8,616 nucleotides of DNA from contig JAOZSS010000098.1 in NCBI GenBank assembly GCA_029939545.1, positions 1-8,616 of the forward strand. The letters run 5' to 3'. This document shows positions 1-5,249 of this stretch, piece after piece. This DNA comes from Kiritimatiellia bacterium. Its GTDB lineage: Bacteria > Verrucomicrobiota > Kiritimatiellia > UBA8416 > JABMPJ01. The position numbers and the translations under genes are program-made. Under the pieces are notes generated by a model. That model did not search any database. It saw nothing but the letters and a program-made list of their open reading frames with translations, and had not been told where the DNA came from. How positions within the stretch are numbered: the stretch's first letter is position 1; every line of letters begins with the position of its first letter.

Positions 1-42
1 ACGCGCGGCCTGCCGGTAGACATCGTCGAATTCGTCCTGTGA
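1..42 (+). CDS. 3' end of an unidentified upstream gene (partial)
   Basis: Frame 1 is open from the left edge and ends at the TGA at 40-42, giving the tail TRGLPVDIVEFVL. Nearly every codon ends in G or C (CGC, GGC, CTG, CCG, GAC, ATC, GTC, TTC), which matches codon use in the confident genes of this window, so this is probably the true C-terminus of a gene lying to the left. Thirteen residues are too few to assign a family, and none is proposed. It could also be a chance open stretch; the length gives little statistical support. Confidence 0.4.
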   Translation, partial: TRGLPVDIVEFVL

Positions 43-350
43 TATGTAACGTTCGAATCGCCAAAACCCCAGACAAAAAGGCTGGCCAGCGCTCTCAGGG
101 TTCCCTAAATACCCACAGATTATTCAGAAGAGCCAAATCTTCTTTGGCGGCATGTGGGACCAACTGGAACGTTCCTGCCTGTGATTATGATCCGACCGGG
201 CAATACGACTTTGCCAAAAACGGGATCAGAAATCCCTTCTTTTCCAAGGATGCCATGAAGGTGACCGCCAACACCCCATGGGTGAGACCTTCTGGTCACA
301 GTACGACCGCCTTGCATGCAAACCATAGTTCTGTCATGATGCCTCTCGTT
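43..350. other. Non-coding leader upstream of lexA, with small hairpins and palindromes
   Basis: This stretch of about 300 bases separates the upstream gene tail from the likely lexA start. The lexA frame happens to stay open through it, but its translation has no recognisable domain and does not resemble a LexA N-terminus. It contains a 6-bp hairpin (GCCAAA 132-137 with TTTGGC 143-148), a perfect palindrome GGAACGTTCC (166-175), a 5-bp hairpin followed by a T-rich tract (GGGAT 222-226 with ATCCC 232-236, then TTCTTTT), and a second perfect palindrome TTGCATGCAA (312-321). No convincing -35/-10 pair was found. It may hold the lexA promoter and operator, a weak terminator for the upstream gene, or a piece of dispersed repeat. 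Confidence 0.5.
222..243 (+). terminator. Weak candidate intrinsic terminator
   Basis: GGGAT (222-226) and ATCCC (232-236) form a 5-bp stem around a CAGAA loop, followed directly by TTCTTTT. The layout fits an intrinsic terminator for the gene entering from the left edge, about 180 bases after its stop. The stem is short and the T tract is interrupted, so it could equally be chance. Confidence 0.25.
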
Positions 351-932
351 ATGCCGCGCCAAACAGATATAGCCACCAAGGTCAGTCGTCTGCGCGAGTT
401 CGTGCTACGTGAAAAGCGGATGCCGGGCTACACTGAGATGCTCGTGCTGTTTGACTACCGTTCCAAACAGGCGGTCCACAGCCTCATTCTCAAGCTGGTT
501 GAGCACGGCTACATCACCAAGGCGGATCGCAAGATTGCGTTCACCGACAAGCTCATCGGGACTATCCGCCTGCTCGGCACGGTCCAGGCCGGGTTCCCCT
601 CTCCCGCCGAGGAGGAGCTGCTTGACACGATCACGTTGGACGAGTTTCTGATTGAGAAGCCGGAATCGACCTTTATGTTGCGCGTGACCGGCGACTCGAT
701 GACCGATGCCGGTATTCACCCGGGCGACATGGTACTGGTCGAACGAGATGCCACACCGCGCAAGAACAGCATTGTGATTGCGCAGGTGGATGGCGAATGG
801 ACGATCAAGTACTTCGTAAAGGACCGCGAGGGCGTGCGGTTGGATCCGGCCAACAGCAAGTACAAACCGATCCGCCCGCAGAATTCGCTCGAAATCGCAG
901 GTGTAGTGCGTAGTGTGATTAGGAAGTATTGA
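351..932 (+). CDS. lexA: LexA/UmuD-type self-cleaving repressor (S24 peptidase family)
   Basis: This is probably the SOS repressor: it would bind operators through an N-terminal winged helix and, when RecA filaments form, cut itself and release its targets. From the ATG at 351 it is 193 residues, close to the 202 of E. coli LexA. Residues 1-65 resemble the LexA DNA-binding domain, with a helix-turn-helix around 24-55 containing FDYRSKQAV. The linker holds the cleavage dipeptide Ala80-Gly81 in the motif QAGFPSPAEE, which is typical of UmuD. The catalytic serine is Ser116 (TGDSM) and the lysine is Lys153 (DGEWTIK). The spacing from cleavage site to Ser to Lys (36 and 37 residues) matches UmuD. 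In-frame ATGs at 336 and 339 are alternatives; none has a clear Shine-Dalgarno sequence. The frame extends to 39, but that part looks non-coding. No umuC or dinB partner follows; hisI does. A LexA paralogue with another role is possible. Confidence 0.85.
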   Translation: MPRQTDIATKVSRLREFVLREKRMPGYTEMLVLFDYRSKQAVHSLILKLVEHGYITKADRKIAFTDKLIGTIRLLGTVQAGFPSPAEEELLDTITLDEFLIEKPESTFMLRVTGDSMTDAGIHPGDMVLVERDATPRKNSIVIAQVDGEWTIKYFVKDREGVRLDPANSKYKPIRPQNSLEIAGVVRSVIRKY

Positions 933-941
933 TCAGGAGAC

Positions 942-1026
942 AGGAAGTCAGGAGTCAGTGAGGCAGAGGAAGAGCTGCGCACGGGACAGCCGCAAGTCAT
1001 AGCGTGCCCCCTGACCCCTGACTCCT
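942..1026. repeat. Inverted repeat built from TCAGGA-type short tandem units
   Basis: The lexA-hisI gap starts with imperfect tandem copies of a 7-8 base unit around TCAGGA (933-960). Its second end, CTGACCCCTGACTCCT (1011-1026), is the reverse complement of the first. Bases 942-958 pair with 1011-1026 over 16 pairs, with one bulge (946) and one mismatch (953/1016). The loop of about 52 bases contains a further GCACG/CGTGC pairing (979-983 with 1003-1007). The structure fills almost the whole intergenic space and lies just ahead of the hisI ribosome binding site. It looks like a dispersed intergenic repeat; an RNA role is not excluded. Confidence 0.6.
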
Positions 1027-1042
1027 AAGCAGACGGAAAGAC

Positions 1043-1048
1043 AAAGGA
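1043..1048 (+). promoter_or_regulatory. hisI ribosome binding site, closely spaced
   Basis: AAAGGA lies only 3 bases before the ATG at 1052, tighter than the usual 5-9. A GTG at 1076 in the same frame is preceded by AGAAGG at a similarly short distance, so the start of hisI is uncertain by eight codons. Confidence 0.5.
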
Positions 1049-1051
1049 CCG

Positions 1052-1462
1052 ATGAAGGAACTAGAAGAAGGTAGTGTGCTGACGTTGGATTTTGCAAAAT
1101 TGGCGAAGGTGGCGGGGAACTGTCCGGATGTGATTCCTGTGGCGGTTCAGCATGCCGATACGAAGGAGATGATCCTGGTGGCCTACACCAATGAATTGGC
1201 TTTCAAGGAGTCGATTGCCAAGCAGAGCCTGGTACTGTGGAGCACGTCACGCAACGAGCTATGGGAAAAGGGCGCGACCTCGGGGCAGACCTACGACCTG
1301 ATCGAGGCCTTCGTCAACTGCGAGCAGAACTCGCTCCTCTACACAGTACGTCCCCGCGCCGGCGGTATCTGCCACACGAGCAACCAGGCGGGCGAGCCGC
1401 GCAACTGCTACTACCGCCGGGTCAACTTTGACACGGGCGAACTTGAGAATGTGGATCCGTAG
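1052..1462 (+). CDS. hisI: Phosphoribosyl-AMP cyclohydrolase (HisI), divergent metal site
   Basis: HisI opens the purine ring of phosphoribosyl-AMP in the third step of histidine synthesis, in the cytoplasm. The 136-residue protein is a HisI domain alone, without a fused HisE. Family signatures are visible: VQHADTKEMILVAYTNE (32-48), WSTSRNELWEKGATSGQTY (63-81), and the zinc cysteines Cys90, Cys107 and Cys119. The oddity is at 89-93: where the family normally has D-C-D-x-D, the three Asp being magnesium ligands, this protein has N-C-E-Q-N. The Cys107-Cys119 spacing is also 12 residues, against about 7 in E. coli-type enzymes, so the zinc loop is about five residues longer. The intact zinc cysteines and WSTSRNELW core argue for a working enzyme of a divergent subfamily rather than decay, but a changed metal preference or substrate is possible. 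No other his gene is in view. The neighbours, lexA and a membrane protein, give no pathway support. Confidence 0.88.
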   Translation: MKELEEGSVLTLDFAKLAKVAGNCPDVIPVAVQHADTKEMILVAYTNELAFKESIAKQSLVLWSTSRNELWEKGATSGQTYDLIEAFVNCEQNSLLYTVRPRAGGICHTSNQAGEPRNCYYRRVNFDTGELENVDP

Positions 1463-1478
1463 TGTTTGCGGCTCGCGG

Positions 1479-1537
1479 GGACGCTCGCCCTCCATAGGGC
1501 GACATCCCCCGGTTCATTCATGGAGGGCGAGCCGTCC
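1479..1537. repeat. Long imperfect palindrome (REP-like element or bidirectional terminator)
   Basis: Sixteen bases after the hisI stop, 1479-1495 pairs with 1520-1537 over 17 base pairs with a single bulged base (1532), enclosing a 24-base loop. The core arms CTCGCCCTCCAT and ATGGAGGGCGAG match perfectly. A palindrome of this length is very unlikely to be chance. The stem is GC-rich but no T tract follows, so a classic intrinsic terminator is not the best description. The arrangement resembles the paired REP-type repeats that litter some bacterial intergenic regions. It may still reduce read-through or protect the 3' end of hisI mRNA. Confidence 0.8.
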
Positions 1538-1602
1538 ACAGCCTCTAATCTCACCTTGCATACTTAGCCGGTGACGCCTACTCTCTCGGCGTGTTTTAAA
1601 AC

Positions 1603-1608
1603 AGGAGG
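1603..1608 (+). promoter_or_regulatory. Consensus Shine-Dalgarno fixing the start at 1617
   Basis: A full AGGAGG sits 8 bases before the ATG at 1617, the strongest ribosome binding site in the window. It shows that the acidic N-terminal tail of the following membrane protein is really translated. Confidence 0.85.
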
Positions 1609-1616
1609 CAGTTGTC

Positions 1617-2585
1617 ATGGAAGAGCAAGATAAGCGTGTTGAACCCGTTGAAGAAGATGCGACGGTGGTCGAAGAGCCGGAAGCCGCGACCGTAGAGGAG
1701 CCTGCGCCTGCACCGGAAGAGAAGCCGGACGAATCGGCGGCAAAGAAGGCGCTCGCAGCCTGCGGGCACGTGGGCGACTACTTTGCGTCGGACCGCTGTA
1801 ATCCGCTGGCGGCCGTGGATATGCTGGATGACGTCATCGCCTGGGCGCGCCGCGTGTTCCCGGTCGAGATGTTCGACACCATCGCGACATCGCTCGTGAA
1901 ATACGGCCACCTTGGCCTGATCGTGGCGGAGGTCGCTTGCGTCATCCTCGGCCTGACCGCTTCGTTCAAGATGGACAACTGGCGCCTCTTCCCGGCCGGG
2001 ATCGGAATTGCCCTGCTGCTCGTCATTCTCCAGTACACCGCGAGTCGCTTCATGGATGCAGGCGATCGCCTGCTCTCCAACTCGCCCAGTCGGCTGGGAT
2101 CAGATGCGTTCATGGATTGCCTCGCGCTGCTGGTAGAGGTCCTCGGCATCTGCCTCTTCTTTGCCCACTGGTTCCTAGGCGGCTGGAGCCACTTCTTCGT
2201 CGGCCTCGCGCTGTGGGCGCTGTGTGACACGGTTGCCTATATCGCCCTGCACCCCAGCATGGTAAACATCGAGGTCGGCGGCGAAGTTGGCGCTGGCGAA
2301 GAAGCGATCGGCATCCTCTCGCTTGCCGTCAAGACCGTCGTCCGCCTCGTGCCCATGGCGTTCGGTATCGGAGCCATTCTCGGCTCGATCGCCCTGATCG
2401 CGGCCACGTTCACCATGATGCGCCACGGCGACCCGACCGCAGCCCTGTCGTCCCTTCGGCTCATCACGGGCTGTGTGCTGCTGCCGTTCTTCAGCTATAT
2501 CCTATTTACGTTCTATCACCTGCTGATCGATCTACTGCGCTCCATTCTTGTGCTGGGGCAGCATGATTTGGAGCGGGACGACTGA
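1617..2585 (+). CDS. Unrecognised multi-pass membrane protein with acidic N-terminal tail
   Basis: The family is not recognised. The 322-residue product falls into two parts. Residues 1-45 are a low-complexity tail rich in Glu, Pro, Val and Ala (repeats of the VEEP/PAPEE type) with no signal peptide. A soluble stretch to about residue 95 follows, including HVGDYFASDRCNPL. From about 97 onward there are roughly six hydrophobic segments, near 97-117, 123-140, 166-186, 190-211, 240-266 and 281-312, consistent with an inner-membrane protein. Between segments four and five lies a short glycine-rich loop, EVGGEVGAGEEA (219-230). No catalytic motif was seen. The start is secured by a consensus AGGAGG. 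The ugd gene begins 47 bases downstream with no visible terminator between, so the two may be co-transcribed and the protein may act in the envelope, but that is inference from position only. Confidence 0.82.
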   Translation: MEEQDKRVEPVEEDATVVEEPEAATVEEPAPAPEEKPDESAAKKALAACGHVGDYFASDRCNPLAAVDMLDDVIAWARRVFPVEMFDTIATSLVKYGHLGLIVAEVACVILGLTASFKMDNWRLFPAGIGIALLLVILQYTASRFMDAGDRLLSNSPSRLGSDAFMDCLALLVEVLGICLFFAHWFLGGWSHFFVGLALWALCDTVAYIALHPSMVNIEVGGEVGAGEEAIGILSLAVKTVVRLVPMAFGIGAILGSIALIAATFTMMRHGDPTAALSSLRLITGCVLLPFFSYILFTFYHLLIDLLRSILVLGQHDLERDD

Positions 2586-2615
2586 TTGTTTCGCGGGCCG
2601 CTTCGGGCTCATCTG

Positions 2616-2623
2616 AAAAAGGA
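2616..2623 (+). promoter_or_regulatory. ugd ribosome binding site
   Basis: AAAAAGGA ends 9 bases before the ATG at 2633 and supports that start. The protein also begins immediately with the first Rossmann strand. Confidence 0.7.
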
Positions 2624-2632
2624 ATATACATC

Positions 2633-3949
2633 ATGAAGATTACTATTGTTGGAACCGGCTACGTGGGCCTTGTTACAGGCACGACCTTTGCTGAAATCGG
2701 GCATGATGTACTCTGCGTTGACAACGACACCTCCAAGATCGACAAGCTTAAAAACGGCATCATGCCGATCTACGAAGAGGGCCTCGAAGAGATGGTTCTC
2801 GCCAACATCAAGGCCGGACGGCTCACGTTCTCCGCGTCTGTAGCGGAAGGTACCGCCTTCGCCGAGGTCATCTTTATCGCCGTCGGCACCCCGCCGGGCT
2901 ACCACGGCGAAGCCAACATGTCTTATGTCGAGAGCGTCGGACGCGAAGTGGCCGAGCACATGACCTCCTACCGCCTGCTGGTGGAGAAGAGCACGGTTAT
3001 CGTCAACACGAACGAGCAGCTCACGCGCACCATGAACAAGTATCTCAAGGCGGATATCCCGTTCGACATTGCCTCGAATCCCGAATTCCTGCGCGAGGGC
3101 ACGGCGATCAAGGATGCCTTCAAGCCCGATCGCATCGTGGTGGGTGTGGAGAGCGATCGTGCCGGCGATATCCTGCGTGAGGTTTATGCGCCGATCGTCG
3201 AGAAGAGCGGCTGCGAATACCTGCAGATGGACATCGCCAGCGCCGAGTTGACCAAGCACGCGTCCAACTCCTTCCTGGCCATGAAGATTTCATTCATCAA
3301 CGCCGTCAGCCGGATCTGCGAACTGACCGGCGCGGATATTACACAAGTGGCGCACGGTATGGGCCTCGACGCCCGTATCGGCGCGCATTTCCTCAGGGCG
3401 GGCGTGGGTTACGGTGGCTCCTGCTTCCCGAAAGATGTCGATGCGTTTGTGCGCATGGGTGACGAGGTCGGCTATAGTCTCAACCTGCTCAAAGAGGTCC
3501 AACGCATCAACAGGCAGCAGCGCGAACACGTCATGCGCAAGCTCAAACAGGAGATGTGGGTGTTGCAGGAGAAGCGCGTCGCTGTCTTTGGCCTGGCCTT
3601 CAAGCCGGGCACGGACGACATCCGCGAATCACCCTCGCTCTACTTTGTTCCCCAGCTCCAGGAACAGAAAGCATCGCTCTGCCTGTGGGATCCGATCGCA
3701 CGTGAGAAGTTCGATGAGGAATTCCCCGGGCTGGAATACAACGACGACCTGCTCGAGTGCGCGAAGGATGCCGACGCGCTACTGATCCTGACCGACTGGC
3801 CTGAGATCCGGGAGCTGGACCTGGCGGCCCTCAAGGACGCTATGCGCTGTCCCATCGTGGTGGACGGCCGCAACGTCTTCGACGCCCAGGCCATGGCCGA
3901 GCAGGGCTTCACCTATCATTCCGTAGGGAGAGTAGGAAAGAGGGGTTGA
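2633..3949 (+). CDS. ugd: UDP-glucose 6-dehydrogenase
   Basis: The enzyme oxidises UDP-glucose twice with NAD+ to give UDP-glucuronate, a precursor for capsule, exopolysaccharide or modified lipid A. At 438 residues it is of normal bacterial length. The N-terminal Rossmann fold starts at once with GTGYVG (7-12). Family residues seen are KSTV (119-122), the NPEFLREGTA block (149-158, with Glu151 and Glu155), Lys208 and Asn212 in TKHASNSFLAMK, and the catalytic cysteine Cys264 in GYGGSCFPKD (259-268). The C-terminal UDP-binding domain is present, with FGLAFKPGTDDIRESPS (319-335) and VDGRN (410-414). Where most relatives have P-V-G-T after KSTV, this protein has I-V-N-T, a small deviation. GDP-mannose dehydrogenase is a close relative, but the GYGGSCFPKD signature and overall sequence favour Ugd. 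It follows an unknown membrane protein by 47 bases. An Rmd-like enzyme lies further on, so the locus is biased toward activated sugars. Confidence 0.96.
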   Translation: MKITIVGTGYVGLVTGTTFAEIGHDVLCVDNDTSKIDKLKNGIMPIYEEGLEEMVLANIKAGRLTFSASVAEGTAFAEVIFIAVGTPPGYHGEANMSYVESVGREVAEHMTSYRLLVEKSTVIVNTNEQLTRTMNKYLKADIPFDIASNPEFLREGTAIKDAFKPDRIVVGVESDRAGDILREVYAPIVEKSGCEYLQMDIASAELTKHASNSFLAMKISFINAVSRICELTGADITQVAHGMGLDARIGAHFLRAGVGYGGSCFPKDVDAFVRMGDEVGYSLNLLKEVQRINRQQREHVMRKLKQEMWVLQEKRVAVFGLAFKPGTDDIRESPSLYFVPQLQEQKASLCLWDPIAREKFDEEFPGLEYNDDLLECAKDADALLILTDWPEIRELDLAALKDAMRCPIVVDGRNVFDAQAMAEQGFTYHSVGRVGKRG

Positions 3950-4054
3950 CCTTTGCCACCAACACAGGCATCATCCCGGTTCGTTTTGACCGAAGGATCC
4001 ATTTTGACAGCAAGCAGGATTCTGGTCTGGAAGGGAGCGTGATACTAGATAGCT
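3950..4054 (+). promoter_or_regulatory. rpsU leader with repeated TTTTGAC and no well-placed Shine-Dalgarno
   Basis: This 105-base gap should hold any rpsU promoter. TTTTGAC occurs twice, at 3984-3990 and 4002-4008, 18 bases apart, and the second copy contains a perfect TTGACA (4004-4009). No good -10 lies 16-18 bases after it; the nearest candidate, GATACT (4041-4046), is 31 bases away. The only purine-rich Shine-Dalgarno-like stretch, AAGGGAG (4031-4037), is 17 bases before the ATG at 4055, too far for efficient use. Read-through from ugd is also possible. Confidence 0.35.
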
Positions 4055-4237
4055 ATGGCAATGCAAGTAAAAGTCAAACGGGGTGAACCCGTCGAGAAGG
4101 CGCTTAAGCGGCTTAAGAAGGTCATGGACAAAGAAGGCACCATGAAGCAGCTTCGCGCGAACCGCTACTTCGAGAAACCAAGCGAGAAGAAGCGTAAGAA
4201 GTCTGCACGTGCCCGTTCCCGGGCCGCGCAGGGCTAG
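4055..4237 (+). CDS. rpsU: Small ribosomal subunit protein bS21
   Basis: bS21 is a small basic protein of the 30S subunit that sits near the anti-Shine-Dalgarno end of 16S rRNA and assists initiation. The 60-residue product has the family pattern: VKVKRGEPVEKALKRLKK at 5-22, the conserved middle LRANRYFEKPSEKK (38-51), and a Lys/Arg/Ala-rich tail. An in-frame TAG at 4046 limits the start to the ATG at 4055 or the one at 4061; the second gives MQVKVKRG, nearer to the usual family N-terminus. Neither has a properly spaced Shine-Dalgarno sequence. A strong terminator begins 26 bases after the stop, so rpsU closes its transcription unit. Most bacteria place rpsU near dnaG, rpoD or yqeY homologues; here it lies between ugd and a sugar isomerase, an unusual context. 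Confidence 0.95.
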   Translation: MAMQVKVKRGEPVEKALKRLKKVMDKEGTMKQLRANRYFEKPSEKKRKKSARARSRAAQG

Positions 4238-4263
4238 TCGCTTCCGATCTACGATTTCAAACG

Positions 4264-4297
4264 GGCTCCCCGACAGCACCTGTCGGGGAGCCTTCTT
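4264..4297 (+). terminator. Strong intrinsic terminator after rpsU
   Basis: GGCTCCCCGACAG (4264-4276) pairs perfectly with CTGTCGGGGAGCC (4280-4292): 13 GC-rich base pairs around a CAC loop, followed by the T-rich TTCTT. The T tract is short and broken, but the stem is exceptionally stable. It lies between rpsU and the next gene, whose ATG is only 15 bases after the stem. Confidence 0.9.
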
Positions 4298-4302
4298 ATA
4301 AT
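4297..4302 (+). promoter_or_regulatory. Candidate -10 box (TATAAT) overlapping the terminator tail
   Basis: A perfect TATAAT starts in the T tract of the rpsU terminator, 5 bases before the ATG at 4308. Transcription would be expected to start about 6-8 bases after it, at or next to the A of that ATG, which would make the mRNA leaderless. No -35 match is visible 16-18 bases upstream, where the terminator stem lies. The match may be chance in an AT-rich patch. Confidence 0.4.
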
Positions 4303-4307
4303 ATAGT

Positions 4308-5249
4308 ATGATCTTTTCTCTCTCTACCCACTGGAACGCCGGCTGGCACGAGACCGGCGAGGCCATGGTTGACGATATCCTCGCGCTGGGGGTCGATCGG
4401 CTGGAAGTGGGGTATGACCTGCGTATCGACCAGGTACCGGGGGTACGACGCCGGGTTGAGGAAGGTGCGGTCAAAGTGCAGAGCGTCCACAACTACTGCC
4501 CCACCCCTGTCGGGGCTCCCTACGGCCATCCCGAGCTGTTCCTGATGAGTGCGCGCGAACAGCGCACGCGCGACAGCGCGGTGCTGCATATCAGCAACAC
4601 GATCCAGTTTGCCGCGGAGATGGGTGCAGACGTGGTCGTGGTACACGCCGGACGCATCTCCATGCGCCACATCTCATCCACACTGCTTCACATGGTTGCG
4701 GACGGAAAGCAGTTCTCCAAGCGCTACGAGAAACTGCGCACGAAACTCCTTATGAAACGCGAGAAACTGGCCCCGGCCCCTCTGGCCCGCGTCAAGGGCT
4801 GCCTGGAGGAACTGCTGCCCTTCCTCGAAAAGCACAAGGTTCGCCTTGCCATCGAGAACCTGCCGTCATGGGAAACCGTGCCCAACGAATCCGAACTACT
4901 GACACTACTGAATGATTTTGACTCGCCCCTCCTCTGCGCCTGGCACGATACGGGGCACGGCCGCCTGCGCGAGATACTCGGATTCTCCAGTGCCACACTC
5001 TGGCTCGAAAAGTACGGGGCTCGCCTGGCCGGCATGCACATCCACGACGTCTCCGCAACCGGTGCCGATCACATCATGCCCCCCCTCGGCACGATGGACT
5101 TTACGGCTTTCAAGCCCTTTGTCCGCTCTGATATGGTACTGGCTTTCGAACCTGCACCTGGCACGCCTGCAACGGAGGTCCAGGAGGGGCTGCGCACCGT
5201 AGCCCAAGCGTGGAGCGACGAGGCGAAAGAGGACGCTACGACAACATGA
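4308..5249 (+). CDS. TIM-barrel sugar isomerase/epimerase or AP-endonuclease-2 family protein
   Basis: The 313-residue protein belongs to the xylose-isomerase-like TIM-barrel superfamily, whose members are metal-dependent sugar or inositol isomerases and epimerases, or endonuclease IV. The first barrel strand is already at residues 2-7 (IFSLST), so the start at 4308 is needed for a complete fold. Later strands carry probable metal or active-site residues: Glu33 (LEVGYDL), His61 (SVHNY), His113 (VVVHAGR), Glu183 (AIENLP), His213/Asp214/His217 (WHDTGHG), His244/His246/Asp247 (GMHIHD), His255 and Glu281 (FEPAPG). A basic helical insert (about 134-160) follows strand four. The substrate cannot be told from sequence. 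It overlaps the next gene, an Rmd-like enzyme, by four bases (ATGA), which suggests coupled translation and a role in sugar metabolism rather than DNA repair. There is no Shine-Dalgarno sequence before its ATG. Confidence 0.86.
   Translation: MIFSLSTHWNAGWHETGEAMVDDILALGVDRLEVGYDLRIDQVPGVRRRVEEGAVKVQSVHNYCPTPVGAPYGHPELFLMSAREQRTRDSAVLHISNTIQFAAEMGADVVVVHAGRISMRHISSTLLHMVADGKQFSKRYEKLRTKLLMKREKLAPAPLARVKGCLEELLPFLEKHKVRLAIENLPSWETVPNESELLTLLNDFDSPLLCAWHDTGHGRLREILGFSSATLWLEKYGARLAGMHIHDVSATGADHIMPPLGTMDFTAFKPFVRSDMVLAFEPAPGTPATEVQEGLRTVAQAWSDEAKEDATTT

Noticed and set aside
132..148. Six-bp hairpin GCCAAA/TTTGGC as an integron attC or terminator
   Set aside because: No attC-type paired core sites, no integrase gene and no T tract; too short to call.
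2609..3259. Antisense open frame of 216 codons opposite ugd
   Set aside because: The + strand encodes an unmistakable UDP-glucose dehydrogenase with all motifs; the reverse translation has none.
4507..4515. CTGTCGGGG inside the isomerase gene, identical to part of the terminator stem
   Set aside because: It could in principle pair with the terminator's left arm, but it encodes ordinary codons and nine bases of GC-rich identity is plausible by chance.
5210..5245. Upstream extension of the Rmd-like gene
   Set aside because: The extra residues (MERRGERGRYDN) precede the first Rossmann strand and overlap the previous gene; the ATGA overlap at 5246 is the natural start.
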